64,000 nt of DNA, taken from positions 1 through 64,000 of the forward strand of contig DASRHY010000079.1 of the NCBI GenBank assembly GCA_035650275.1, read 5' to 3'. Positions 34,111 to 43,135 of the stretch are shown here, piece by piece (positions within the stretch are counted from its first letter, which is position 1; each line of letters opens with the position of its first letter). Source of the DNA: DASRHY01 sp035650275 (GTDB lineage: Bacteria > Actinomycetota > Actinomycetes > Propionibacteriales > Kribbellaceae). A model generated the notes under the pieces. That model had not been told where the DNA came from, searched no databases, and was given only the letters and a program-made list of their open reading frames with translations. A program made the translations under genes and the position numbers.

Positions 34111-34163
34111 TCATCGGGCCCTTGTGACCCGGCGTGTCGTCGATCGTCGGGCCCTTGTGACCA
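34111..34163 (-). repeat. Inverted copy of the 33-bp dispersed repeat
   Basis: A full 33-base unit at 34131-34163 is the reverse complement of the units at 3984-4049, with two or three mismatches. A partial unit at 34111-34130 matches the partial third copy there over 20 bases. It begins 12 bases after the stop of the PucR-type gene, again directly behind a coding region. Confidence 0.85.
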
Positions 34164-34253
34164 CCCAGCAGGCTCCGGCCCGCGACAGCCCGGCCCTATC
34201 CACAGAAAAGGAAAAGTGACCGATGATCGGCAACAGAGGGGATGGGGTGGGCG

Positions 34254-35180
34254 TCAGGGGAGGAGGCCGGCGTTGCGGGCTACCAGGGTGGCGACGACGA
34301 GGTCCTGGACGGCGAGGCCGACCGAGACGAAGACGGTGATCTCGTCGGTGGTGTCGCGGCGGACCTCGCCGCGGGAGAGCGCCACCAGGTCGCCGGCGAC
34401 ATCGTTCCAGGACAGCGCGCCGTCCGCGACGGCGAGCAGCAGGGTGCCGGACTCGGTGCGCACGGCGGCGTGATCGTCCACGACCACCCTGGCCCGGCTC
34501 ATCAGCCCCGAGCCCAGCTCGCGGCGCTCCGGGCGGTACGACCCGATCGTGTTCAGGTGGGTCCCCGGCTTCACCGCGTCCTCGTCCAGCACCGGAGCCG
34601 GGCTCGACGTACAGGTGCAGATCACGTCGGCGCCGGACGCGCCGGTCCGGTCCGCGGCCAGGGCGGGCAGACCCTCGCCGCGCAGCATCGCGACGAAGCG
34701 GTCGGTGCGCACCCGGTCGCGGCCGACCACCTCGACCTGTTCGAGCGACGGGCGGACCCAGCGCATCGCGCGGATGTGCTCGCGGGCCTGGACACCGGTG
34801 CCGAACACGGCCAGCCGGCAGACGTCGGGCCGGGCCAGCGCGTCCGCGGCGAGCGCCGACACGGCAGGGGTACGACGGGCGGTGAGCGCGGCACCGTCCA
34901 GGGTCGCGACGACCTCACCGGAGGCGGTGTCGAACAGCACGTACAGGCCCCGCACGGCCGACTGACTGCCGGCGCGGACGGTCACCGTCTTGACGCCGGC
35001 CGTCGGTCCGGCCAGGGCCGGCATCACCAGCAGGTCCGCGCCGTCAATGCCGAGCGGGGCCTGCACCCGCGGGATCGTCGCCGGCCCGGCGGCGAAGACC
35101 GTCCGCAGCTCGGCCACGACCTCGCCGAACGGCGCGAGCCGGAAGATCCGCGCGGCGTCGAGGTGCGGAGGTCCGTTCAC
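34254..35180 (-). CDS. Ornithine cyclodeaminase/mu-crystallin family protein
   Basis: A 308-residue NAD(P)-binding enzyme. The N-terminal part has GADLLVMPALAGPTAGVKTV and the substrate-binding Lys of that motif, followed by VATLDGAALTARRTPAVSAL. The Rossmann segment is LAVFGTGVQAREHIRAM. The family includes ornithine cyclodeaminase, alanine dehydrogenase and delta1-pyrroline-2-carboxylate reductases. It is the last gene of the Liv operon; its GTG overlaps the permease stop, which points to metabolism of the imported amino acid. Confidence 0.87.
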   Translation of the reverse strand: MNGPPHLDAARIFRLAPFGEVVAELRTVFAAGPATIPRVQAPLGIDGADLLVMPALAGPTAGVKTVTVRAGSQSAVRGLYVLFDTASGEVVATLDGAALTARRTPAVSALAADALARPDVCRLAVFGTGVQAREHIRAMRWVRPSLEQVEVVGRDRVRTDRFVAMLRGEGLPALAADRTGASGADVICTCTSSPAPVLDEDAVKPGTHLNTIGSYRPERRELGSGLMSRARVVVDDHAAVRTESGTLLLAVADGALSWNDVAGDLVALSRGEVRRDTTDEITVFVSVGLAVQDLVVATLVARNAGLLP

Positions 35181-36244
35181 GCGCGCGGCTCGGCCACGGA
35201 CTCGCGCTCGGCGGCCACCGCCGGCGCACCGCTCAGGTGCGGCTCGGCATCCGGCACGTCGTCAGCGCCGCGGCGCCGCAGCAGGTGTGCGACCGTGCCC
35301 CAGATACCGCGCCGGAACAGCAGCACGACGACCACGAAGATCAGCCCGGTGATCAGCCCCGGCCCGGTGATCGAGACCGGTCCCAGCTGGATCCCCGACG
35401 TCGCGAGGTAGTCCTCCAGCTGCACGATCAGGGCCGCGCCGAGCACGCTGCCCCACAGGGTGCCGATGCCGCCGAGGATGGTCATGATCACGACCTTGCC
35501 GGAGGTGGTCCAGTACACCTCCTGCAGCGAGGCGAACCCGTGGCTGATGGCGTACAGGCCGCCGGCCAGACCGGACAGGCCCGCCGAGATCACGAAGATC
35601 ATCACCTTGTACCGCGCGACCGGATAGCCCAGCGCGCGGGACCGGGCCGGGTTCTCCCGGATCGTCACCAGCACCCGGCCGAACGGCGAGTGCACGATCC
35701 GCCAGGCGATCGCCAGTCCGACCAGAACGATCGGCAGACCCGCGTAGTAGAAGTAGAACGGATCCGACAGGTCCAGCCCGAACAGGTTCTTCGGGATGCC
35801 CTGCAAGCCGTTCTCGCCACCGGTCACGCTGCTCCACTGGTTCGCGACGAAGTACACCATCTGCGCGAAGGCCAGCGTCACCATCGCGAAGTAGATCCCG
35901 GTACGACGGACCGCCAGCAGCGCGATCGGCACCGCGAGCACCATCGCCGCGGCCGCGCCGCCGAGCACCGCGACCGGGAAGGCCACGCCGGTCTCGATCG
36001 CGATCACGCCCGCCATATACGCCGAGCTGCCCCAGAACGCGGCATGGCCGAACGACAGCAGCCCGGTGTACCCGAGCAGCAGGTCCAGCGACACCGCGAA
36101 CAGCGCCCACGCGATCATGTCCAGCGCCACCGGCGGGTAGACGAACCAGGGCAGCGCCACCGCCACCAGCAGCCCGCCGGCCACCGCGGTCCAGCGCCAG
36201 CCCCGCGGCATCGCACCCAGCCCGCGGGCGACGTAACCCGTCAT
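35177..36244 (-). CDS. livM: Branched-chain-type amino acid ABC transporter permease, LivM
   Basis: A 355-residue permease with eight to ten membrane helices and the LivM signature: YTGLLSFGHAAFWGSSAYM, and LRENPARSRALGYPV-like loop VTIRENPARSRALGYPVARY. Start and stop overlap its neighbours LivH and the cyclodeaminase-family gene by four bases each. The polar C-terminal 35 residues extend beyond the usual end. Confidence 0.93.
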   Translation of the reverse strand: MTGYVARGLGAMPRGWRWTAVAGGLLVAVALPWFVYPPVALDMIAWALFAVSLDLLLGYTGLLSFGHAAFWGSSAYMAGVIAIETGVAFPVAVLGGAAAAMVLAVPIALLAVRRTGIYFAMVTLAFAQMVYFVANQWSSVTGGENGLQGIPKNLFGLDLSDPFYFYYAGLPIVLVGLAIAWRIVHSPFGRVLVTIRENPARSRALGYPVARYKVMIFVISAGLSGLAGGLYAISHGFASLQEVYWTTSGKVVIMTILGGIGTLWGSVLGAALIVQLEDYLATSGIQLGPVSITGPGLITGLIFVVVVLLFRRGIWGTVAHLLRRRGADDVPDAEPHLSGAPAVAAERESVAEPRA

Positions 36245-37113
36245 GCGGCGGCCTCCTCACGGCCGAACAGCCCGGCCGGCCGCCACAGCAGCACGACCGC
36301 CATCAGGATGAACACCGAGGTGGTCGCCACGCCGGGCACGTACACGTTGCCGAGCGCCTGCAGCATGCCGATCAGGAAACCGGCGGCGACCGAGCCGAAG
36401 ATCGAGCCGAGACCGCCGATCACGACCACCGCGAACACCAGGATGATCAGGTCCGCGCCCATCAGTGGACTGACCGCCCGCATCGGTGCCGCGAGTACGC
36501 CGGACAGCGCGGCCAGCGCGATCCCGAAGCCGAACACCGGCGAGATCCACCGGCCGACGTCGATGCCGAGCGCCCGGGTCAGCTCCGGCCGCTCGGTCGC
36601 GGCGCGGACGATCATCCCGACCCGGGTCCTGGCCAGCAGCAGCCAGGCCCCGAGCGAGACGAGTACCGAGAACACCAGTACGAACACCTGGTACGCCGGG
36701 TACTCGAACAGGCCGAGGTCCACGGTCCCGTCGAGCCCGGCGGGTTGCGGGTACTGCTGCGGCTGGACGCCGTACTTCATCCGCAGCAGGTCGGTGAAGA
36801 TCAGTGTCAGCCCGAACGTCAGCAGGAAGTTGTACAGCGGGTCCAGCCCGACCAGCCGTCGTACCAGCAGCCGCTCCAGCGCCATCCCGAAGACGCCGAG
36901 CAGCAGTGGCATCAGCAGCAGCGCGACCCAGAAGTTGATGCCGGCCTCCTCGAGCAGCACGAATGCGCCGAACGCGCCGAGCATGTAGAACGCGCCGTGG
37001 GCGAAGTTGACCACTCCGAGCATCCCGAAGATGACCGCCAGCCCGAGCGCGAGCAGGGCGTAGAAGCTGCCGTTGACGAGACCGTTGAACGCGTGCTGCA
37101 GGACATCCGCCAT
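36241..37113 (-). CDS. livH: Branched-chain-type amino acid ABC transporter permease, LivH
   Basis: A 290-residue permease with the LivH hallmarks NGLVNGSFYALLALGLAVIF in near form (FNGLVNGSFYALLALGLAVI), GMLGVVNFAHGAFYMLGAF and VVIGGLGSIFGSVAAGFLIG. It partners LivM to form the membrane channel. It is separated from the binding-protein gene by nine bases. Confidence 0.94.
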   Translation of the reverse strand: MADVLQHAFNGLVNGSFYALLALGLAVIFGMLGVVNFAHGAFYMLGAFGAFVLLEEAGINFWVALLLMPLLLGVFGMALERLLVRRLVGLDPLYNFLLTFGLTLIFTDLLRMKYGVQPQQYPQPAGLDGTVDLGLFEYPAYQVFVLVFSVLVSLGAWLLLARTRVGMIVRAATERPELTRALGIDVGRWISPVFGFGIALAALSGVLAAPMRAVSPLMGADLIILVFAVVVIGGLGSIFGSVAAGFLIGMLQALGNVYVPGVATTSVFILMAVVLLWRPAGLFGREEAAA

Positions 37114-37122
37114 CTGCCTGCC

Positions 37123-38376
37123 TCAGCTCATCGAGCAGGTGGACTCGGCCACCGGCTTGAAGGCCTTGTCGGCCGGGATCGTGGTGACGATCTTCTCGTA
37201 GTCGTAGTCCTCGGTGACCTGGCTCTTCGGCTTCACCTCGGCCAGGTAGACGTCGTGGACGACCCGGTGGTCCTCGGCGCGGATCTTGCCGTTGCGGAGG
37301 AAGAAGTCGTTGACCTCCTTGCCCTCCAGGTTCTTCACCACGTCGTCGGACGCGTCGGTGCCGGCGGCCTGCACGGCCTCCAGGTAGGTCATCGTCGCGG
37401 AGTAGTTGCCGGCGTGCGCGAACGACGGCCGGCTGCCGGTCTTCTCCTTGAACTTGTCCGCCCACTGCCGGTTCTGCTCGTCGAAGTTCCAGTACCAGGC
37501 GTCGGTGAACTTCGTGCCTGCCAGCGCGTCCGGTCCGGCCGAGTGGATGTCGGTGATGAACATCAGGCCGACCGACAGGCCGACACCCTTCTGCTTGAGC
37601 TGGAACTGGTTGTACTGCTTGACCAGGTTCACCAGCTCGCCGCCGGCATGCATGGTGCCGAGCACGTCGGGCTTGGCCGCAGGCGCCTGCAGCAGCTGCG
37701 AGGAGAAGTCGCCGCTGGTGTTCGGGAACTCCGACGACTTCTTTCCGACGACCTTTCCGCCGGCCTCCTCAACGGCATTGGTGAAGCTCTTCTCCATGTC
37801 CTGGCCGAACGCGTAGTCCGGGTAGACCAGGTACCAGCTCTTCGCGCCTGCCTGGGTGACCGTCGTACCGGTGCCGTTGGCAAGCATGTAGGTGTCGTAC
37901 GCGTAGTGGAAGGTGTACTTGTTGCACTTGGCACCGGTCAGCTCGGTGGTCGCCGCGGTGATGTTGATGTGCAGCTTCTTCTTCGCCGCCGCCTGGCCGG
38001 CGACCGCGAGTGCTGCCGACGAGGTGGGGACGTCGAGGATGATGTCGGCCTTCTGCCGGTCGTACATCTCCTGCGCCTTGGTGTTCGCGATCTCCGGCTT
38101 GTTCTGGTGGTCTGCGACGACCACCTCGATGTTCTTGCTGACCGCGTCGTCACCGTGCTTGGCCTTGAAGTCCTCGACCGCCATCTTGACCGCCTCGACC
38201 GCGTTCGGGCCGGACAGGTCGGCGTAGATGCCGGTCTGGTCGTTCAGTACGCCGAGGACGATCTTGTCGTCGCTGATCTTGCCGCCACCCCCGGACGGAC
38301 CGCCCGCACCGCCGCAGGCCGCGAGCAGCGTCACGGCCGTCATGACCGAGATCGCCGGAACGATGTGTCGTCGCAT
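37123..38376 (-). CDS. Branched-chain-type amino acid ABC transporter binding lipoprotein
   Basis: A 417-residue lipoprotein. The signal peptide ends at the lipobox LLAACGG, followed by a short Gly-rich linker. The mature domain is of the Leu/Ile/Val-binding type: DKIVLGVLNDQTGIYADLSG, KPEIANTKAQEMYDRQKAD and HAGNYSATMTYLEAVQAAGT. Relatives also bind amides, urea or aromatic compounds, so the ligand is open. A GGAGGAG ribosome site precedes the ATG, and the gene lies between LivF and LivH. Confidence 0.92.
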   Translation of the reverse strand: MRRHIVPAISVMTAVTLLAACGGAGGPSGGGGKISDDKIVLGVLNDQTGIYADLSGPNAVEAVKMAVEDFKAKHGDDAVSKNIEVVVADHQNKPEIANTKAQEMYDRQKADIILDVPTSSAALAVAGQAAAKKKLHINITAATTELTGAKCNKYTFHYAYDTYMLANGTGTTVTQAGAKSWYLVYPDYAFGQDMEKSFTNAVEEAGGKVVGKKSSEFPNTSGDFSSQLLQAPAAKPDVLGTMHAGGELVNLVKQYNQFQLKQKGVGLSVGLMFITDIHSAGPDALAGTKFTDAWYWNFDEQNRQWADKFKEKTGSRPSFAHAGNYSATMTYLEAVQAAGTDASDDVVKNLEGKEVNDFFLRNGKIRAEDHRVVHDVYLAEVKPKSQVTEDYDYEKIVTTIPADKAFKPVAESTCSMS

Positions 38377-38402
38377 GGTTCGTTCTCCTCCGATGGGGTT
38401 TC

Positions 38403-39104
38403 TCAGATTCCGAGGTACTCGAGCAGCTCGTGCTCGCGTTCGGCCACGTCGGTGTTGTGCAGGGACTGCGCGACCCGGCCGCGGTCGAGCAGGTAGTGGC
38501 GGTCGGCAACGGTCGAGGCGAACCGGATGTTCTGCTCGACCAGCAGCACGGTGACGCCCGCCGCCTTGACGTCGCGCAGGATGTCGCCGATCTGCCGGAC
38601 CAGCACCGGGGAGAGACCCTCGGTCGGCTCGTCGCAGAGCAGCAGCCGGGCGCCCATCCGCAGTACCCGGGCGATCGCGAGCATCTGCTGCTCACCGCCG
38701 GACAGCTTGGTCCCGGGGAACCGCCGGCGTTCCTTGAGCACCGGGAACGAGTCGTAGACCCGGTCCAGCGACCAGGCGTCGCCATTCACGACCGGTGGCA
38801 ACCGCAGGTTCTCCTCGACGGACAGGCTGGCGAAGATGCCGCGGTCGTCCGGCACCAGCCCCAGTCCGCGGCGGGCCCGGCGGTGCGCGGCCAGCCCGGT
38901 GATCTCGGTATCGTCCAGGGTGATGGTGCCGGCGGTCGGGCGGTGCAGGCCCATCAGGCAGCGCAGCAGCGTCGTCTTGCCGGCACCGTTGCGGCCGACC
39001 AGCGTCACCACCTCGCCGCTCGCCACCCGCAGCGACACGTCGTGCAGCACCTGCGCCTCGCCGTACGACGCCGACACGCCTGTGACCTCAAGCAGCGGAC
39101 TCAC
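38403..39104 (-). CDS. livF: Branched-chain-type amino acid ABC transporter ATPase, LivF
   Basis: A 233-residue ATPase. Walker A GRNGAGKT, signature LSGGEQQMLAIARVL, Walker B LLLCDEPTEGLSP, and the LivF-type VLLVEQNIRFASTVADRHYL. It overlaps the end of LivG by 17 bases and is followed by the binding-protein gene. Confidence 0.94.
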   Translation of the reverse strand: MSPLLEVTGVSASYGEAQVLHDVSLRVASGEVVTLVGRNGAGKTTLLRCLMGLHRPTAGTITLDDTEITGLAAHRRARRGLGLVPDDRGIFASLSVEENLRLPPVVNGDAWSLDRVYDSFPVLKERRRFPGTKLSGGEQQMLAIARVLRMGARLLLCDEPTEGLSPVLVRQIGDILRDVKAAGVTVLLVEQNIRFASTVADRHYLLDRGRVAQSLHNTDVAEREHELLEYLGI

Positions 39105-39852
39105 CTCCGAGGTACGCGTCGATCACCCGCGAGTCGCCCCGCACCTCGTCGTACGTGCCCTCGACCAGCACCTGACCGAACTGCAGCACAGTGACCCGGT
39201 CCGCGAGCCCGGCGACGACGCTCATGTTGTGCTCGACCAGTACGACGGTCCGGCCGGACCGGACCCTGCCGATCAGCTCGACTGTGCGGTCCACGTCCTC
39301 CAGACCCATCCCGGCGGTCGGCTCGTCGAGCAGCAGGACCTTCGGGTCCAGCGCGAGTGCGAGTGCCAGCTCGAGCGCCCGCTTCTGCCCGTACGCGAGC
39401 GTGCCGGCCTCGACGTCGCGGTGCCTGCCGAGCCCGACCTCGTCGAGCAGCTCCGCGGCGCGGTCGGAGAACCTGGACAGCGCGCGATCGGACACCCAGA
39501 ACCGGTACCGCAGGCTCGAACCGGCCAGCAGTGCCATCTCCAGGTGCTGCTGCAGGGTGAGCTGGTCGAACAGGCTGGTGATCTGGAACGACCGGGCGAC
39601 GCCGAGCCGGGCGATCCGCTCCGGCGGTGCGCCGGTGACGTCGGTGTCGCCGAGCCGGATCTGGCCGCCACTGGGCTTCAGGAATCCGGTGAGCAGGTTG
39701 AACAGCGTCGTCTTGCCGGCGCCGTTCGGACCGACCAGGGCGTGTACGTCGCCCTCGGCCACGGCGAGGTCGACTGCGTTCACGGCGGTGAAGCCGTGGA
39801 ACTGCTTGGTCAACCCGGTGGTCGAGATCGCGGTGGGGCGGCCGGCGTCCAT
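39088..39852 (-). CDS. livG: Branched-chain-type amino acid ABC transporter ATPase, LivG
   Basis: A 254-residue ATPase. Walker A GPNGAGKT, LivG-specific GVARSFQITSLFDQLTLQQH, signature-region LAYGQKRALELALALALDPK, in which the usual LSxGQ is LAYGQ, and Walker B VLLLDEPTAGMG. It is the first gene of the six-gene operon livG-F-binding protein-H-M-cyclodeaminase family. Confidence 0.94.
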   Translation of the reverse strand: MDAGRPTAISTTGLTKQFHGFTAVNAVDLAVAEGDVHALVGPNGAGKTTLFNLLTGFLKPSGGQIRLGDTDVTGAPPERIARLGVARSFQITSLFDQLTLQQHLEMALLAGSSLRYRFWVSDRALSRFSDRAAELLDEVGLGRHRDVEAGTLAYGQKRALELALALALDPKVLLLDEPTAGMGLEDVDRTVELIGRVRSGRTVVLVEHNMSVVAGLADRVTVLQFGQVLVEGTYDEVRGDSRVIDAYLGGESAA

Positions 39853-40052
39853 AGCCGCAACCTAGGGGGACGGTCACGCACGAACCATGGAGACGTCACA
39901 CACAGTGTCAGGCCAGGCCTATGTGCTCCGGACACACGGCCGACGATGGGCACATTCGCGCTGGACGCGTTGTGTGCCACCAGCACATGGCAGGGCCCTC
40001 CGGGCGAGGACCAGCATGCGCAGCAGGATCCCCGACCCGCGGTGAGGCTGCC

Positions 40053-41411
40053 ATGCGTACTTCCAGGATGGTCCTGCTGACCACGACCGTACTGCTGCTC
40101 GCCGGCGGTGTTGCGACCCCGGTGTCCGCGGGCGGCCGCTGCGACCACGACGTGCGGGTACCGGGCGCCGAGGTGCAGGCCACCGCGTGCCTGACCGACC
40201 TGACCACTGTCGGCACGCTGGTCTCGGGACACACCGTGCAGGCCGACTGGGCCGGACTGAGCTCGGTCCGGACGGTGAACCCGACCGGGGTGCCGGGCCT
40301 GCAGGTGGACGGCTACTTCGGCGACACCTCCACGAGCAACACCCACCACGGCTGGAACCACGACGCGCAGTTCGTGCTCCGGCTGCCGGACCGGTGGAAC
40401 GGCAAGCTGATCGTCACCGGCGCACCCGGCGTACGGCGGCAGTACGCGCTCGACGCGACGATCTCGGACTGGGTGCTGGCCCGCGGCTACGCCTTCGCCG
40501 CGACCGACAAGGGCAACACCGGCGTGCAGTTCTACCGCGACGGCACGCGGCCCGGCGACGCGGTGGCCGAGTGGAACCACCGGGTCACCGAGCTGACGGT
40601 CGCGGCAAAGGAGGCGGTCCGGCAGCGGTACGGCCGCGGCCCCGAACGCACGTACCTGACCGGCATCTCGAACGGCGGCTACCTGGTCCGCTGGCAGCTG
40701 GAGAACCGCGCCTTCCTGTACGACGGTGGCGTCGACCTGGAGGGCACGCTGTTCCGCGCCGACGGCCCGAACCTGTTCACCTACCTGCCTGCGGCGCTGC
40801 GGAGCTACCCGGCGTACAAGGCGGGCAGCGAGGCCGCGCACGACGCGATGCTGGCGGCCGGGTTCGCGCCCGGGTCGGAGTTCCTCTGGGACTTCCACTA
40901 CCAGGTCTACTGGGACCTCACCCAGCGGATCTACCGCGAGGAGTTCGACCCGTCGTACGACGGCGCGACCGAGGCCGGTACGCCGTTCTGTGCCAGCGGT
41001 ACGCCGGCCTGCGACGCCGACTACGACTACTTCGCCCGGCCCGCCACGGTCCGGCAGGCGGTCAAGAAGGTCGAGCTGACCGGGAAGATCGGCCGGCCGA
41101 TGCTCACCCTTCACGGCACCCTGGACACCCTGTTGCCACCGGCAACCGACTCCGATGTCTACGCCGAGCTGGTCCGGGACCGCGGCCGCGGCGGGCTGCA
41201 CCGCTACTACGTGGTCGAGGACGGCAACCACGTCGACGGCCTGTACGACGTCTACCCCGACCGGCTCCGGCCGATGCTGCCGTGCTTCCGCGACGCCCTG
41301 ACCGCCCTGGATCGATGGGTCACCCGGGGTCACCACCCGCCGCGCAGCGGCACCGTGCCCCGCCCGCCGGCCGGAGACCTCGCCAACACCTGCTCCCTGA
41401 CCGACCGCTGA
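40053..41411 (+). CDS. Secreted alpha/beta hydrolase, tannase or 3-hydroxybutyrate-oligomer hydrolase-like
   Basis: A 452-residue exported enzyme. A Sec signal peptide with cleavage near PVSAGG covers about residues 1-27. The mature part has the nucleophile elbow GISNGG (TYLTGISNGGYLVRWQ), ATDKGNTG upstream, the acid-loop LTLHGTLDTLLPPATDSDVY and a C-terminal EDGNHVDGLYDVYPDR that supplies the His. Cys pairs are spread through the chain, as in secreted esterases. It resembles the tannase/feruloyl esterase and 3HB-oligomer hydrolase groups, and I cannot decide between them. ATG 40053 follows GTGAGG. Confidence 0.72.
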   Translation: MRTSRMVLLTTTVLLLAGGVATPVSAGGRCDHDVRVPGAEVQATACLTDLTTVGTLVSGHTVQADWAGLSSVRTVNPTGVPGLQVDGYFGDTSTSNTHHGWNHDAQFVLRLPDRWNGKLIVTGAPGVRRQYALDATISDWVLARGYAFAATDKGNTGVQFYRDGTRPGDAVAEWNHRVTELTVAAKEAVRQRYGRGPERTYLTGISNGGYLVRWQLENRAFLYDGGVDLEGTLFRADGPNLFTYLPAALRSYPAYKAGSEAAHDAMLAAGFAPGSEFLWDFHYQVYWDLTQRIYREEFDPSYDGATEAGTPFCASGTPACDADYDYFARPATVRQAVKKVELTGKIGRPMLTLHGTLDTLLPPATDSDVYAELVRDRGRGGLHRYYVVEDGNHVDGLYDVYPDRLRPMLPCFRDALTALDRWVTRGHHPPRSGTVPRPPAGDLANTCSLTDR

Positions 41412-41536
41412 CCGCCTGCGCGGTACCGTAACCCGGCCCGTGCGCCCCTCCCGCCAAGTCGACGTCCGCAATGGGTTGTGCACTGTCCGTGACAGGCGCA
41501 GACTCGAACTGTCTCGGCGTTGGCGAGGAGGGGGAC

Positions 41537-43135
41537 ATGAATCCAACGGCGGCCGAGCAGATCGACGCGACTGATCGCGATATCGACAGTCTGTTCACCA
41601 CCCAGCGGCCTTTGGGCCCGATTGCTGTATCGGGCAGCGAACGCCCGGCGCGGCTGCGTGCGTTCTATGACACCCGTGTAAATCTGCATTTGCAGTCGGA
41701 GCACAGCCCGCCTACGTTCATTGTCGGCCGGCGAGGATCGGGGAAGACCGCATTGCTGCTCTCCCGCGAATTCGACCCGTCCAACATGACGGTCCGGCTC
41801 AGCGCCCAAGGCGCCTTCTCAAAGGTGCAGTCGGCAGCTGATCTCCTCAGCACGCGAATGGTGCTCACCGTGGAGGGAGTCGCCGAGTTGTGGGATCTGC
41901 TCCTGTGGGCGCCGATCGTCGTTCGCGTAGCGACGTCACCGAGGCACGAGGTCGACCCGCAGCTCGAGCTCCAGATCCTGTGGGAGGAGACAGCCGAGGC
42001 GCGGCGGCTCATCGCGGGCGACGACAGCTACGACGACACGGTGCTCAGCTTCATCACGGGCCGGCTGATCGATCACATCAGGGACAGCGAGAACCTGATC
42101 GGCATCGACAGTCTCCGGCGCGATTTCAGGTTGGCACACAGACCCTGGGGTGAAGTGATCAGAGCGGCGCTCGAGGTGCTGCGCCGCCGAGGTACGCCGG
42201 TCTTCGTGCTCGTCGACTCCTTGGAGAACGTAGGTAGCCACGTCGCCCGCATCGAAGAAACCCTGCAGGGTCTGTTCCATCACGTCGGCAATCTCGGCCT
42301 GAAGACAAGTCCTGTGAACTATCGGGTGCAGTGCTGCTTCCCGAGCGAACTTTGGCCGCTCCTGGATCGCATCTCCGCAAACCCAGTGAAGGATTTCGCG
42401 GGTCGAATGGTCCTGCAGTGGCGCTGGCAGGATCTGCTGGAGGCCGTCGGCATGCGGCTGCGCATCTTCCTGAAGCACCGGTATCCCAAGCTGCTCAGAG
42501 GAGTCGGGCCATCCGATTATCGAGAACACCTCGATCGGGTTCTGCCACCGTCGTTCATAACGCCGGAGGGAATCGCCGAACAAACCGTGGGCTACATTCT
42601 TCGCCACACTCAGTTGCTGCCGCGACAGGTGCTGTACATCTTCAACGAGGCGCTGCACAGAGCGATCGCCGCTACGAAGCTTCCGGTTGTGCGGGACACG
42701 GACGTCGTCAGCGCTGTTGCGGAGGTCGAGGCGACGCTCTGTCCCGAGGTGTTCTCGGCCTACGGTTTCCGCTATCCGCGCGCTCATGACGTCGCACGCC
42801 GACTCATTCCGTATTTGCCCTTCTCGTTCGACGACGGCTATCTGCACCGTTCCTGTAACCGAGCGGCCATCAAGGCTGATTTCGGACTCGACTACAGGGA
42901 GGTCCGGGAGATGTTTACAGATCTCGGCATTATCGGCCGGTACCTTGGTGAGACGGAGCGTTATCTTCGCGCGGAATTTTCCTATTCAGTAGATGGACAC
43001 CTGATCCTGTCGCCGGACGAGAATTACTGCCTACATCCGCTCTTCGTTCGGCAGTACAACGCAAAGGGAAGTCTCAATCGCAGCTTCGGTGGTAAGCCGG
43101 TCTACCCGTCGGGAATGCCAGAGTCGCTGTTATGA
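41537..43135 (+). CDS. P-loop ATPase coupled to a patatin phospholipase
   Basis: A 532-residue AAA-like ATPase that I cannot place in a named family; the layout recalls the Sll1717-type and KAP-type P-loop ATPases. Walker A is FIVGRRGSGKTALL (Lys70), and a Walker B-like strand is VFVLVDSLENVG (Asp227). The C-terminal 180 residues are helical with winged-helix character (YLPFSFDDGYLHRSCNRAAI, REVREMFTDLGIIGRYLGE). No membrane helix or nuclease motif is visible. ATG 41537 has a GAGGAGGGGG ribosome site. The last sense codon is TTA and its TGA overlaps the patatin ATG, so the products are probably a working pair. Base use is less GC-rich than in the neighbours. Confidence 0.8.
   Translation: MNPTAAEQIDATDRDIDSLFTTQRPLGPIAVSGSERPARLRAFYDTRVNLHLQSEHSPPTFIVGRRGSGKTALLLSREFDPSNMTVRLSAQGAFSKVQSAADLLSTRMVLTVEGVAELWDLLLWAPIVVRVATSPRHEVDPQLELQILWEETAEARRLIAGDDSYDDTVLSFITGRLIDHIRDSENLIGIDSLRRDFRLAHRPWGEVIRAALEVLRRRGTPVFVLVDSLENVGSHVARIEETLQGLFHHVGNLGLKTSPVNYRVQCCFPSELWPLLDRISANPVKDFAGRMVLQWRWQDLLEAVGMRLRIFLKHRYPKLLRGVGPSDYREHLDRVLPPSFITPEGIAEQTVGYILRHTQLLPRQVLYIFNEALHRAIAATKLPVVRDTDVVSAVAEVEATLCPEVFSAYGFRYPRAHDVARRLIPYLPFSFDDGYLHRSCNRAAIKADFGLDYREVREMFTDLGIIGRYLGETERYLRAEFSYSVDGHLILSPDENYCLHPLFVRQYNAKGSLNRSFGGKPVYPSGMPESLL

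Noticed and set aside
41682..41695. ATCTGCATTTGCAG inside the ATPase gene, similar to palindrome site D
   Set aside because: It lies within coding sequence, encodes ordinary residues, and is a single site far from the XRE island; chance is the simpler explanation.
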